This document shows, in pieces, positions 50,703 through 59,815 of a DNA stretch of 64,000 nt (its first letter is position 1; each line of letters opens with the position of its first letter). Under the pieces are notes generated by a model, which saw nothing but the letters and a program-made list of their open reading frames with translations, had not been told where the DNA came from and ran no database searches. The stretch comes from Streptomyces sp. NBC_00440 (lineage in GTDB: Bacteria > Actinomycetota > Actinomycetes > Streptomycetales > Streptomycetaceae), in assembly GCF_036014215.1 (NCBI RefSeq), contig NZ_CP107921.1:4336001-4400000 (forward strand), given 5' to 3'. The position numbers and the translations under genes were made by a program.

Positions 50703-51734
50703 ATGCCCATCGCAACCCCCGAGGTCTACAACGAGATGCTCGACCGGGCGAAGGCAGGCAAGTTCGCCTACCCGGCCATCAACGTGACCTCGACCCAGAC
50801 CTTGCACGCGGCGCTGCGCGGCTTCGCCGAGGCCGAGAGCGACGGCATCATCCAGATCTCCACCGGCGGTGCGGAGTTCCTGGGCGGCCAGTACGCCAAG
50901 GACATGGTCACCGGATCGGTCGCGCTCGCCGAGTTCGCGCACATCGTCGGCGAGAAGTACCCGGTCACGGTCGCGCTGCACACCGACCACTGCCCCAAGG
51001 ACAAGCTCGACGGCTATGTCCGTCCGCTGCTTGAGGTCTCCCGCAAGCGCGTCGAGGCCGGCCTCAACCCGCTCTTCCAGTCGCACATGTGGGATGGCTC
51101 CGCCGAGACCCTCGCCGACAACCTGGCCATCGGCCAGGAGCTGCTGGCGCAGGCTACCGCCGCGAAGATCATTCTTGAGGTCGAGATCACCCCGACCGGA
51201 GGCGAGGAGGACGGCGTCAGCCACGAGATCAACGACTCGCTGTACACGACCGTCGACGACGCGCTGCGTACCGCCGAGGCGCTCGGTCTGGGTGAGAAGG
51301 GCCGCTACCTGCTGGCTGCTTCCTTCGGCAATGTGCACGGCGTCTACAAGCCGGGCAATGTCGTCCTCCGCCCCGAGCTCCTCAAGGACCTCCAGGAGGG
51401 CGTCTCCGCCAAGTACGGCAAGCCCGCCGGCAGCCAGCCGTTCGACTTCGTCTTCCACGGCGGCTCCGGGTCCTCCGCGGAGGAGATCGCCACCGCGCTG
51501 GAGAACGGCGTCGTGAAGATGAACCTCGACACCGACACCCAGTACGCCTTCACGCGTCCCGTGGTGGACCACGTCTTCCGCAACTACGACGGTGTCCTGA
51601 AGGTCGACGGCGAGGTCGGCTCCAAGAAGACCTACGACCCGCGCACCTGGGGCAAGGCCGCCGAGGCCGGCATGGCGAAGCGCGTCACCGAGGCCTGCGC
51701 CAACCTGCGCTCCACGGGCACCCGCATCAAGTAG
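50703..51734 (+). CDS. fba: Class II fructose-bisphosphate aldolase
   Basis: This 343-residue zinc-dependent aldolase of glycolysis and gluconeogenesis has the family zinc and substrate motifs: VALHTDHCPKDKLDGYVRP (metal His and Asp), EITPTGGEEDGVSHE, LLAASFGNVHGVYKPGN and FVFHGGSGSSAEEIATAL. Its size suits the longer class IIA enzymes. AAGGAG lies 9 bases before ATG 50703. The last codons plus the stop are duplicated downstream (34-bp units). Confidence 0.97.
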   Translation: MPIATPEVYNEMLDRAKAGKFAYPAINVTSTQTLHAALRGFAEAESDGIIQISTGGAEFLGGQYAKDMVTGSVALAEFAHIVGEKYPVTVALHTDHCPKDKLDGYVRPLLEVSRKRVEAGLNPLFQSHMWDGSAETLADNLAIGQELLAQATAAKIILEVEITPTGGEEDGVSHEINDSLYTTVDDALRTAEALGLGEKGRYLLAASFGNVHGVYKPGNVVLRPELLKDLQEGVSAKYGKPAGSQPFDFVFHGGSGSSAEEIATALENGVVKMNLDTDTQYAFTRPVVDHVFRNYDGVLKVDGEVGSKKTYDPRTWGKAAEAGMAKRVTEACANLRSTGTRIK

Positions 51735-51800
51735 GCACGTCCGTCTCGCAGGCACGCGCATCACGTAGGCACGTCCGTCACGCAGGCACGTCCGTCACGC
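51717..51800 (+). repeat. 34-bp duplication spanning the fba stop codon
   Basis: 51717-51750 holds the last five fba codons, the TAG and downstream bases, and 51751-51784 repeats it with 31 of 34 positions identical. A third partial copy follows to 51800. Confidence 0.85.
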
Positions 51801-51890
51801 CGGGCCCGGTATCCCGACCAGGGGTGCCGGGCCCGCGTCGTCATATCCGCACGTACCGTCGGATCAGTCAGATCAGAGAGGGCGCCGCAC

Positions 51891-53051
51891 ATGGGGTACG
51901 ACGCGGAGTACGACTTCGACACCGCTGTCGACCGGCGCGGCTCCTGGAGCGTCCAGTGGGACGGGGTCGCGGACCGGTTCGGCGTGGACGGGCTGCTGCC
52001 CTTCACCATCTCCGACATGGACTTCCGCTGCCCGCCCGAGGTCCTCGCGGCCCTCCACGAGCGCATTGGCCACGGGGTGTTCGGCTACACCGACTGGCGG
52101 CTCGGGGAGTTCCGGGACGCGGTACGGGACTGGTACGTGACCCGCTTCGACACCCGGATCGACACCGGCCGGATCGTGTACGGGCCCTCCGTGCTCAACC
52201 AGCTCTCGCAGCTGCTGCGGATGTGGACCGGCGAGGGCGACGGTGTGGTGGTCCACACCCCCACCTATGACGGCTTCACCAAGGCGGTCTCCGGCCTCCG
52301 CCGGGAACTGCGCGGCTGCCCGGTGGACGACGACGCGGAGCTGGAGCGCCTGCTCGCCCGGCCGGACAGCAAGGTCCTGCTCCTCTGCTCGCCGCACAAT
52401 CCCACCGGCCGGGTGTGGACCCACGACGAGCTGACCCGGTTCGCCGCACTCGCCGAGCGGTACGGCACCGCGGTCATCTGCGACGAGATCCACGCCGACT
52501 TCGTGCACGACGGGCACCGGCATCTGCCCTGGACCCGGTACGGGCGCGGCCGCTGGGCGCTCATCACCTCCGGCAGCAAGGCGTTCAACTTCCCGGCGCT
52601 GACCGGTTCGTACGGCATGATCGGCGACCCGGACGACCGGGCGGAGTACCTCACCCGCATGGAGACGGCCGAGGGGCTGGCCTCGCCCGCGGTGCTCTCG
52701 CTGACGGCGCACATCGCGGCGTACCGGCACGGGGCGGCCTGGCTGGACGCGGTGCGTGCGTACACCGCGGCGAATCTGTCGGTGCTCGCCGAGCGGCTGA
52801 ACACGGCCTTCCCCGAGCTGGGCTGGGCGCCGCCGCAGGCGGGCTATCTCGCCTGGATCGATCTGCGCCCGCTGGGCATCGACAGCGCGGCGCTCCAGCG
52901 GCAGCTGATCGAGGTGGAGAAGGTGGCGATCATGCCGGGCTCGGTCTATCGGGCCGAGGGATTCGTCCGGCTCAATGTGGGCTGCCCCCGGGACAAGGCG
53001 GTGGCGGGCGCCGACGCGCTGGTGCGGGCGGTCCGGGCCGTGCGGCCGTAG
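51891..53051 (+). CDS. MalY/PatB-family cystathionine beta-lyase-like aminotransferase
   Basis: This 386-residue PLP enzyme of the MalY/PatB branch shows ISDMDFRCPPEVLAALHERI near residues 43-62, LCSPHNPTGRVWTHDEL, ICDEIHADFVHDGHRHLPW and the Schiff-base Lys in ITSGSKAFNFPALTGS. Members cleave cystathionine or act on other sulfur substrates. GAGAGGGC precedes the ATG. No regulator is adjacent. Confidence 0.9.
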   Translation: MGYDAEYDFDTAVDRRGSWSVQWDGVADRFGVDGLLPFTISDMDFRCPPEVLAALHERIGHGVFGYTDWRLGEFRDAVRDWYVTRFDTRIDTGRIVYGPSVLNQLSQLLRMWTGEGDGVVVHTPTYDGFTKAVSGLRRELRGCPVDDDAELERLLARPDSKVLLLCSPHNPTGRVWTHDELTRFAALAERYGTAVICDEIHADFVHDGHRHLPWTRYGRGRWALITSGSKAFNFPALTGSYGMIGDPDDRAEYLTRMETAEGLASPAVLSLTAHIAAYRHGAAWLDAVRAYTAANLSVLAERLNTAFPELGWAPPQAGYLAWIDLRPLGIDSAALQRQLIEVEKVAIMPGSVYRAEGFVRLNVGCPRDKAVAGADALVRAVRAVRP

Positions 53052-53138
53052 CAGAAGAGTCTCCGGGCGGACGGTCCTGCTGCCCGGTCCTGCTGCCCGT
53101 GGCAGCTGTATCCACCGGGGCCAGGCAGACTGGCTTCC

Positions 53139-53552
53139 ATGTCCATTCACGAGAATCTGCTCGGGGGCCCTCCCGAGACCCGTCTTCCTGACGACCCCGA
53201 ACCCCGCGAGCTCCTCGCGGGCGGCACCGCACCCGCCGATGTGGCGGCGAAGTACCCGACCTCCTCGCTCGCCTGGGCGCAGCTGGCCGACGACGCCTTC
53301 GAGCACGGGCGGGTCGTCGAGTCGTACGCGTACGCCCGTACCGGCTACCACCGCGGCCTCGACTCGCTGCGCCGGGCCGGCTGGAAGGGCCACGGCCCCG
53401 TGCCGTGGGACCACGAGCCGAACCGTGGCTTCCTGCGGGCCCTGCACGCCCTGGCCCGCGCCGCGCAGTCGATCGGTGAGGACGAGGAGTACGAGCGCTG
53501 CACGGTGTTCCTGCGTGACTCCTCGCCGGCCGCGGCGGACACGCTGGGCTGA
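53139..53552 (+). CDS. DUF3151 family protein
   Basis: This 137-residue protein matches the actinobacterial DUF3151 family: ENLLGGPPETRLPDDPEP, YPTSSLAWAQLADDAFEHGR, YAYARTGYHRGLDSLRRAGW and the Trp-rich PVPWDHEPNRGFLRALHAL. No function is known. It follows the MalY-like gene by 87 bases and ends before a strong terminator. Confidence 0.88.
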   Translation: MSIHENLLGGPPETRLPDDPEPRELLAGGTAPADVAAKYPTSSLAWAQLADDAFEHGRVVESYAYARTGYHRGLDSLRRAGWKGHGPVPWDHEPNRGFLRALHALARAAQSIGEDEEYERCTVFLRDSSPAAADTLG

Positions 53553-53566
53553 CCCTGCCGTGCGGA

Positions 53567-53603
53567 GCAAGGGCCGGACACGCACCGTGTCCGGCCCTTG
53601 CTT
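53567..53603 (+). terminator. Terminator after the DUF3151 gene
   Basis: A perfect 17-bp inverted repeat (53567-53583 and 53587-53603) with a 3-nt loop, 15 bases past the stop. Confidence 0.85.
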
Positions 53604-53710
53604 GTCTTGCCGTGGAGCGGGTTCCGCGTCAATGATGAAGGCGGGGACCGGGGCCCACCTGTCGACGGAAGGGGCGGACCGCTACCTGGAGCACCACCGA
53701 GGAGACAGCG

Positions 53711-54613
53711 ATGTCTACGCCTTCGCACGACCCCGCCCCGAACCACCACGACCCGGCCCAGCGCCGGGACTCAGCCCCGAATCACGCCCCGGCCCCGAAT
53801 GACGACTCGGCCCCGAATCTGGATTTCGCGGGGACCACCCCGTACGAGGACTACGTGCAGGCGGATGTCCTCACCCACCTCCAGCATCTGCGTTCCGACG
53901 ATCCGGGCGAGATGGTCTTCCTGGTGACCACCCAGGTCATGGAGCTGTGGTTCACCGTGATCGTCCACGAGTGGGAGACCGCGGCGGCAGCCCTGCGCGG
54001 TGATGATCTGCCGGCCGCCCTCGCGGCCCTGAAGCGCTCGACGTACGAACTGCAGTCGCTCAACGACTCCTGGCGGCCGCTGGCCCAACTCACCCCCGCG
54101 CAGTTCAACGCGTACCGCAGCGCGCTCGGCGAGGGGTCGGGCTTCCAGTCCGCGATGTACCGCAGGCTGGAATTCCTGCTGGGCGAGAAGTCCGCTTCGA
54201 TGCTGGTCCCGCACCGCGGAGCGCCGCGGGTCCACGCCGAGCTGGAGAAGGCGCTCCAGGAGCCGAGCCTGTACGACGAGGTGCTGCGGTTCATCGCCCG
54301 GCACGGGCAGCCGGTGCCCGCCACCGTGCTTGAGCGCGATCTCTCGGCGAGGTACGAGCCGTCGCCGGAGGTCGAGGCGGTCTGGACCGCGGTGTACACG
54401 GGGGAGCAGGACTCCCCGCTGGTCCGGCTCGGCGAGGCGCTGACCGATGTCGGCGAACTGGTGTGGCGCTGGCGCAACGACCATCTGGTCGCGACCCGCA
54501 GGGCGATGGGGTCGAAGACCGGCACGGGCGGCTCGGCCGGGGTCTCCTGGCTGGAGAAGCGTGCCGCGAAGAGCGTGTTCCCCGAGCTGTGGACGGCACG
54601 CAGCCATGTCTGA
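53711..54613 (+). CDS. kynA: Tryptophan 2,3-dioxygenase
   Basis: This 300-residue heme enzyme oxidises L-tryptophan to N-formylkynurenine. Family features are YEDYVQADVLTHLQHLRSDD, FTVIVHEWETAAAALRGDD with a distal-side His, FQSAMYRRLEFLLGEKSASM and the C-terminal VWRWRNDHLVATRRAMGSKT plus GTGGSAGVSWL, with the proximal heme His in RNDH. The first 33 residues are an Asn/His/Pro-rich extension (HDPAPNHHDPAQ-type) that is probably disordered. GAGGAGACA lies before ATG 53711. kynU overlaps its end. Confidence 0.95.
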   Translation: MSTPSHDPAPNHHDPAQRRDSAPNHAPAPNDDSAPNLDFAGTTPYEDYVQADVLTHLQHLRSDDPGEMVFLVTTQVMELWFTVIVHEWETAAAALRGDDLPAALAALKRSTYELQSLNDSWRPLAQLTPAQFNAYRSALGEGSGFQSAMYRRLEFLLGEKSASMLVPHRGAPRVHAELEKALQEPSLYDEVLRFIARHGQPVPATVLERDLSARYEPSPEVEAVWTAVYTGEQDSPLVRLGEALTDVGELVWRWRNDHLVATRRAMGSKTGTGGSAGVSWLEKRAAKSVFPELWTARSHV

Positions 54614-55946
54614 CCCGGCCGCCGGGGTGACCCCGAAAGCCCCGGACATCCCCGGCGAAGCCTCAGCCGGGCCGTATTCCCCGACATCCCCGACGACCGA
54701 GGACCAGCTGATGAAGCCCGCACCGGTGCAGTCCGAGCCCGACCTGTCCGGCCGGCCCGGCCCGTCCGCCGTGCCCGACCTGTCCGACGGGTCCGCCCTG
54801 GCCCGCCGGGCCGCCGAACTGGACGCCGCCGACGAACTGGCGCCGCTCCGGGAGCTGTTCACCGTCGCCCCCGGCACGGTCTACCTCGACGGCAACTCCC
54901 TCGGTGCCCTGCCCCGGCACGTCCCGGCGCGGATGCAGGAGGTCATCACCCACGAGTGGGGTGCGCTGGGCATCCGCTCCTGGGAGGAGTCCGGCTGGTG
55001 GACCGCGCCGGAGCGCATCGGTGACCGGATCGCGCCGCTCGTCGGTGCGGCGCCCGGCACGGTGGTCGTCGGCGACTCGACAAGCGTCAACGTCTTCAAG
55101 GCACTTGTGGCCGCGGTCCGGACGGCCGGGGACGACCGCGACGAGATCCTGGTCGACGCCGAGACCTTCCCGACGGACGGCTATATCGCCGCGTCGGCGG
55201 CCCGGATGACCGGCCGGCGGATCGTCCCCTACGCACCGGGCGACCCGATCGGTCCCCGTACCGCCGCCGTCCTGGTCAACCATGTCGACTACCGCACGGG
55301 ACGGCTGCACGACCTGCCCGCCGTGACCGCAGCCGTGCACGCGGCGGGCGCGGTGGTCGTCTGGGACCTCTGCCACAGCGCCGGTGCGCTGCCGGTCGGG
55401 CTGGCGGCCCACGGGGTCGACTTCGCGGTCGGCTGCACCTACAAGTACCTGAACGGCGGGCCGGGTTCGCCCGCCTTCCTGTATGTGCGCCCGGACCTCC
55501 AGGCCTCCTTCGACTCACCGCTGCCGGGCTGGACCTCGCACGTGGACCCGTTCGGTATGGAGCCCGGATACACCCCGGCCGACGGCGCCCCGCGGGGCCG
55601 GGTCGGCACCCCCGACATTCTCTCGATGCTCGCTCTGGAATCGGCGCTCGATGTCTGGGAGGGGGTGTCGGTCGAGGCGGTCCGGGCCAAGTCACTCGTC
55701 CTGACGGACTTCTTCCTGGAGTGCGTGAGCCTCGGATCGGTGACTCCGGCCGCACCTGAACTGCGCGGCAGCCAGGTGTCGCTGAGCTGCGAGAACGCCG
55801 GGGCCGTCATGAAGGAACTGATCGCCCGCGGTGTCGTCGGGGACTTCAGGCCGCCGGACATCCTGCGTTTCGGATTCACCCCGCTCTACGTCAGTTTCGG
55901 TGATGCGCTGCGTGCCGCCCGCGTTCTGGGGGAGGTACTTGCCTGA
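54606..55946 (+). CDS. kynU: Kynureninase
   Basis: This 446-residue PLP enzyme cleaves kynurenine to anthranilate and alanine. Landmarks are TVYLDGNSLGALPRHV, VVVGDSTSVNVFKALVAAVR, VWDLCHSAGALPVGLAAHGV and the Schiff-base segment CTYKYLNGGPGSPAFLYV. ATG 54606 overlaps the kynA stop by eight bases, favouring coupling. ATG 54711 (MKPAPVQSEPD) is an alternative that would remove a Pro-rich 35-residue extension. The catalytic core is complete. Confidence 0.95.
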   Translation: MSDPAAGVTPKAPDIPGEASAGPYSPTSPTTEDQLMKPAPVQSEPDLSGRPGPSAVPDLSDGSALARRAAELDAADELAPLRELFTVAPGTVYLDGNSLGALPRHVPARMQEVITHEWGALGIRSWEESGWWTAPERIGDRIAPLVGAAPGTVVVGDSTSVNVFKALVAAVRTAGDDRDEILVDAETFPTDGYIAASAARMTGRRIVPYAPGDPIGPRTAAVLVNHVDYRTGRLHDLPAVTAAVHAAGAVVVWDLCHSAGALPVGLAAHGVDFAVGCTYKYLNGGPGSPAFLYVRPDLQASFDSPLPGWTSHVDPFGMEPGYTPADGAPRGRVGTPDILSMLALESALDVWEGVSVEAVRAKSLVLTDFFLECVSLGSVTPAAPELRGSQVSLSCENAGAVMKELIARGVVGDFRPPDILRFGFTPLYVSFGDALRAARVLGEVLA

Positions 55947-56001
55947 TAGCGTCCCCGCTGGTCAGGGCAGCCCGGCCCGCACAGAGAGAGGTTGGAGTCG
56001 T

Positions 56002-56868
56002 ATGTCGGACGACGCAGAGGCCGATTCGGTCCTCGCGCATCCCGCCGTCGCCCCGGATGCCACCGCTGCGTACGGCGATCACCCCGACCAGACCATGGAC
56101 TTCTACGCCCCGCACGGCGGCGAGGGGCCGGTCCCGCTCGTCGTCGTGCTGCACGGCGGCTCCTGGCGGCAGCGGTACGACCGCGCGCACATCTCTCCGT
56201 TCGCCGCCTTCCTGGCCCGCCGGGGGTTCGCGGTCGCCAGTGTCGAGTACCGGCGGGGCGGTGCCGACGAGGGGAGCGCCGGCCGGTGGCCCGACACCCT
56301 GGACGACGTCGCCACCGCCCTGGACGCACTGCCCGATCTCGTACCGTCCGGCCTTCCGCGCGCCGACCTGCGGCGGACGGTCCTCACCGGGCACTCGGCG
56401 GGCGGGCACCTCGCGCTGTGGGCGGCGGCCCGGCACGTGCTCCCGCCCGAGGCGCCGTGGCACCGGTCCACGCCGCCCTTCCGGGGGGTGGTCGCGCTGG
56501 CACCGCTCGCGCACTTCGGCCTCGCCTGTGAACTGGGGGTGTGCGAGGGCGCGGTGGAACAGTTCCTGGCGTCCGCCGACACGGCGGCGGCGGGCACGGC
56601 GGGGGTGGACACCGCGGCCGTGGTCCGCGCGCAGTGGGCGGACCCGTCCGCCCTGCTCCCCACCGGCATCGCGACCACGGTCGTCCAGGGCCGGGACGAC
56701 GCCACCGTCCCGCCGCAGCTCGCCGACGCGTACGCGGACGCGGCGGCCAAGGAGGGCGAACTGGTCGGCGTGACACTGCTCGACGGCGTCGGGCACTACG
56801 CGCCGATCGACCCGGCGGCCGACGCCTGCGCGGTGGTCGTCGCGGAGATCGAGCAACTGGCCTGGTGA
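56002..56868 (+). CDS. Alpha/beta-hydrolase, probable kynurenine formamidase
   Basis: This 288-residue hydrolase has the HGGSWRQRYDRAH oxyanion region, the nucleophile elbow GHSAGGHLALWAAA, the acid Asp in VQGRDDATVP and the His in DGVGHYAPID. It follows kynA and kynU in the same direction. This supports the missing middle step, formamidase, which in animals (AFMID) has this fold while the classical bacterial KynB is metal-dependent; the assignment is from position and fold. Its stop lies in the first unit of a 40-bp repeat array. Confidence 0.8.
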   Translation: MSDDAEADSVLAHPAVAPDATAAYGDHPDQTMDFYAPHGGEGPVPLVVVLHGGSWRQRYDRAHISPFAAFLARRGFAVASVEYRRGGADEGSAGRWPDTLDDVATALDALPDLVPSGLPRADLRRTVLTGHSAGGHLALWAAARHVLPPEAPWHRSTPPFRGVVALAPLAHFGLACELGVCEGAVEQFLASADTAAAGTAGVDTAAVVRAQWADPSALLPTGIATTVVQGRDDATVPPQLADAYADAAAKEGELVGVTLLDGVGHYAPIDPAADACAVVVAEIEQLAW

Positions 56869-56990
56869 GGGCCGGTCCGCCGCCCGACGGCGGACGACTG
56901 TCCTGGTGGGGACCGTCCGCCCCGCCGGCGGTACGACTGCCCTGGTGGGGGCCGGTCGACCCGCCGGCCTTACGACTGCCCTCGTCAGGG
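56861..56990 (+). repeat. About 40-bp imperfect tandem repeats spanning the formamidase stop
   Basis: Three full units (56861-56900, 56901-56940, 56941-56980) and a fourth partial unit share CCTGGTGGGGxCCGGTC...CCGCCGG...ACGACTG. The stop codon lies inside the first. Confidence 0.75.
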
Positions 56991-57084
56991 CGGCTCCACT
57001 CCGCCGGTAGTACCTGAGGGGGACCCCGCAGGTTCCACATCAGTACGGACGACCGGGACAGCGCCGCCGCCTACCGTGGTGCCT

Positions 57085-58431
57085 GTGACCGATACAGAGA
57101 CGCGAAGCCCGGAGTTCCGGCTGGCCCAGGGGGTTCTGGCGGGCCTGCGCCAGGACCTCTTCCACGATGCCTTTGCCTATCGCCCGCTCCAGCCGATGCG
57201 GACGGACGGACCGCTGACCAGGCGGTTGCCCGGCCGGATACGGGCCCGCTCGGGGTGGTTCCCGCACGCGGTGGTGCTGGGCTTCGCGCTGCTCACCCTG
57301 CTCGTGGCCGCCCATGGCAGCGTCGACTTCGAGGGCCCCCTGGCTCTCGTGACCGGTCTGATCTCGGCCGGAACGGTCGTGATGACCCTGGTCAGGCCGG
57401 TCGGTGCCTGGTGGGTGTCGCTGGTGTCCGCCCCCGTCGTCAGCCTGCTCGGCAGCAGCTGGGGGTCCTGGCCCTGGGCCGACAGCGTCTTCCTCGCGCA
57501 CCTCGTGGTGCTGACCGTGGTCGCGGCCAGGACCAGGCCGCGGACCGCCGCGTGGATGTGGGCGGGTACGGCGCTGTACGGGTTCGTCGCGGAAGCGGTA
57601 GCGGGCCCCGGTATGTACGGCTCCGACATGGCGATGATGCTGTTCCTCGCCGCGGTCGCCCTCCTCGTCACCACGACGGTGCAGGTCCGCCGGGAGGCGC
57701 ACCGTGAGGTCACCGCCCAGCAGACGGTCACCGCCATCGAACGCGACCGGCGCACGCTCCTGGAGGAGCGCACCACCATCGCCCGTGAGCTGCACGACGT
57801 CGTCGCCCACCACATGTCGGTGGTCGCCATCCAGGCCGAGGCCGCCCCGTACCGGGTGACGGATCCGCCGCCCGAGCTGACCCGGTCGTTCGAGGTGATC
57901 CGGGAGAACGCGGTGGCGGCCCTCACGGAGCTGCGCCGGGTGCTCGGTGTCGTACGGGCCGAGGACTACGAGGCCCCGGACGCCCCGCAGCCCACCCTCG
58001 CCGAACTCGAAGGGCTGCTGACCAATGTCCGGGAGGCGGGCCTGGCCGTGGAGAAGACGGTGACCGGCGCGATGCGTGAACTCCCGCAGGGCGTCGAGCT
58101 GTCGGCGTACCGCATCATCCAGGAGGCGCTGAGCAACGCCCTGCGCCATGCGCCTGGTTCACAGGCCCGGGTGGAGATCAGCTACGTCCTGGGCGGGCTC
58201 GGTCTGCGCGTGGTCAACGGACCGCCGCAGGGCCTGGCCAAGCCTTCCCCAAGCTCTCAACCGAGTTCGAGCAGGGGATACCCCATTCCGGGTGCCGGGC
58301 ACGGCATCACCGGGATGCGGGAGCGGGTCACCATGCTGAACGGTGAGATCACCACGGACAGCACGGAGGACGGCGGTTACGAGATCGCGGCGTTCATCCC
58401 GGTGCCGCGTTCCGCGGAGGAGTCCGAATGA
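57085..58431 (+). CDS. Sensor histidine kinase (HisKA_3/NarX-like)
   Basis: This 448-residue kinase is paired with the response regulator that follows. The N-terminal half holds about five membrane helices. The phospho-acceptor His is in ARELHDVVAHHMSVVAIQAE, and the ATPase domain has NALRHAPGSQARVEISY (N box) and GHGITGMRERVTMLNGEI (G2). Between N and G2 boxes, residues about 387-402 (PSPSSQPSSSRGYPIPG) look foreign; their DNA (58242-58290) resembles a streptomycete intergenic palindromic repeat. ATG/GTG choice: GTG 57085 is taken, with GTG 57076 possible. Confidence 0.85.
   Translation: MTDTETRSPEFRLAQGVLAGLRQDLFHDAFAYRPLQPMRTDGPLTRRLPGRIRARSGWFPHAVVLGFALLTLLVAAHGSVDFEGPLALVTGLISAGTVVMTLVRPVGAWWVSLVSAPVVSLLGSSWGSWPWADSVFLAHLVVLTVVAARTRPRTAAWMWAGTALYGFVAEAVAGPGMYGSDMAMMLFLAAVALLVTTTVQVRREAHREVTAQQTVTAIERDRRTLLEERTTIARELHDVVAHHMSVVAIQAEAAPYRVTDPPPELTRSFEVIRENAVAALTELRRVLGVVRAEDYEAPDAPQPTLAELEGLLTNVREAGLAVEKTVTGAMRELPQGVELSAYRIIQEALSNALRHAPGSQARVEISYVLGGLGLRVVNGPPQGLAKPSPSSQPSSSRGYPIPGAGHGITGMRERVTMLNGEITTDSTEDGGYEIAAFIPVPRSAEESE
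58242..58290 (+). repeat. Probable domesticated intergenic repeat inside the histidine kinase gene
   Basis: The stretch starts CCTTCCCCAAGCTCTC and ends GAGCAGGGG then GATACCCC, the shape of a common Streptomyces intergenic palindrome. It is read in-frame, inserting about 16 residues between ATP-lid elements. Confidence 0.55.
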
Positions 58432-59099
58432 CGGCCGCACCGGTGATCAGGGTCCTGGTCGTCGACGACCAGATGATGGTCCGTGAGGGGTTCTCGGTCC
58501 TGCTCAACGCCATGCCGGACATCGAGGTGATCGGCGAGGCGGTCAACGGTGTCGAGGCGGTGGCCCAGGTGGCGGCCCTGCGCCCGGACGTCGTCCTGAT
58601 GGACATCCGGATGCCCGAGCTGAACGGCATCGAGGCGACCCGCGAGATCGTCGCGGCGGACGAGGCGGCGAAGGTCCTGGTCCTGACCACTTTCGACCTG
58701 GACGAGTACGTCTACCAGGCGCTGCGCGCGGGCGCGTCGGGCTTCCTGCTGAAGGACGCGTCGGCTCGCCAACTGGCCGACGGAGTACGGGTGGTGGCGG
58801 CCGGCGAGGCACTGCTCGCCCCCACGATCACCAAGCGGCTGATCGTCGAGTTCTCCCGGCTGTCGGACACCCCGAGGCAGCCCGCGCTCGCCCGCGTCGA
58901 TGAACTCACGGAGCGCGAGAGCGAGGTGCTCGTACTGATCGCGCAGGGCCTGTCGAACGCGGAGATCGCCTCCCGGCTGATCGTCGCCGAGTCCACCATC
59001 AAGACGCACGTGAGCCGGATCCTGGTGAAACTCGGCCTGCGGGACCGGACCCAGGCGGCGGTCTTCGCGTACGAGACGGGGCTGGTCAGGCCGGGGTAG
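58428..59099 (+). CDS. NarL-type response regulator
   Basis: This 223-residue two-domain regulator has a receiver domain with acidic pocket (VVDDQ) and phospho-acceptor Asp59 in VLMDIRMPEL, then the Lys of LLKDASARQL. A LuxR-type HTH follows (ELTERESEVLVLIAQGLSNA, EIASRLIVAESTIKTHVSRI). Its ATG overlaps the kinase stop by four bases, so the two form a two-component system. The target genes are not apparent; the nearest downstream gene is the unrelated Uma2-like protein. Confidence 0.95.
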   Translation: MTAAPVIRVLVVDDQMMVREGFSVLLNAMPDIEVIGEAVNGVEAVAQVAALRPDVVLMDIRMPELNGIEATREIVAADEAAKVLVLTTFDLDEYVYQALRAGASGFLLKDASARQLADGVRVVAAGEALLAPTITKRLIVEFSRLSDTPRQPALARVDELTERESEVLVLIAQGLSNAEIASRLIVAESTIKTHVSRILVKLGLRDRTQAAVFAYETGLVRPG

Positions 59100-59186
59100 C
59101 GACCACTCGGACGGGTGATCGTCGCGGGTTCGGGCCCGGATCGGCGTCCGCCTGGCGACACTGGTGCTCGCACAGAGGGGGGCACC

Positions 59187-59783
59187 ATGACGGATGGGGC
59201 AGAGCGCACGTCTCAGATGACGGTCGAGGAATTCGAGAAGATCGCCACGTTCGCCGCAGCTGAGTCCGATGCCGTCGTGTTCGAGTTCATCGACGGACGG
59301 ATCGGAGACCGCGGAGTGCCGGACGGGGATCACAACGAGATCTGGATGTGGCTGCAGGGAATCTGTATGCAGCACCGGCCCGAACTCGGTCTGTACGGCG
59401 GTGATCAGGGCCTGAAGGTCGAGTCGTACCGCAACGGCAGGGCGCGTCCGGACGGTTCTCTCGCCCTGCGGGGAAACTTCGCAGGTCAGGGCGAGTGGGC
59501 GGATCCGGACGGCGTGCTGATGACCGTCGAGATCACGGCGTACGACCGCGTTACCGACCGCCGGGACCGCAAAGGAAAGCCGGTCGCCTACGCCGGCGCC
59601 GGGATCCCGGTCTATCTGCTGGTCGACCGCGAGGCCGGTGCCGTCACGGTGTTCAGTGCGCCGGACCCGGAAGGCGGCGGCTACCGCGACAGTCACACCG
59701 TCAAGTTCGGCGAAGTGCTCATGCTGCCCGACCCGGTGGGTATCGAGCTCGACACCGAGGTGCTCCAGAACTACGTGCGCTGA
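59187..59783 (+). CDS. Uma2 family restriction-endonuclease-like protein
   Basis: This 198-residue protein has the Uma2 nuclease-like (PD-(D/E)XK-derived) fold: EFIDGRIGDRGVPDGDHNEI, the metal-site ARPDGSLALRGNFAGQGEWA, DGVLMTVEITAYDRVTDRRD (E-V-x-T) and GIPVYLLVDREAGAVTVF. Its biological role is unknown; these are very numerous in streptomycetes. AGAGGGGGGCACC precedes the ATG 59187; a longer upstream frame is less likely. Confidence 0.88.
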   Translation: MTDGAERTSQMTVEEFEKIATFAAAESDAVVFEFIDGRIGDRGVPDGDHNEIWMWLQGICMQHRPELGLYGGDQGLKVESYRNGRARPDGSLALRGNFAGQGEWADPDGVLMTVEITAYDRVTDRRDRKGKPVAYAGAGIPVYLLVDREAGAVTVFSAPDPEGGGYRDSHTVKFGEVLMLPDPVGIELDTEVLQNYVR

Positions 59784-59815
59784 GCCCCCCCGGGTGAGGC
59801 AGGGGGCTCACCCCC

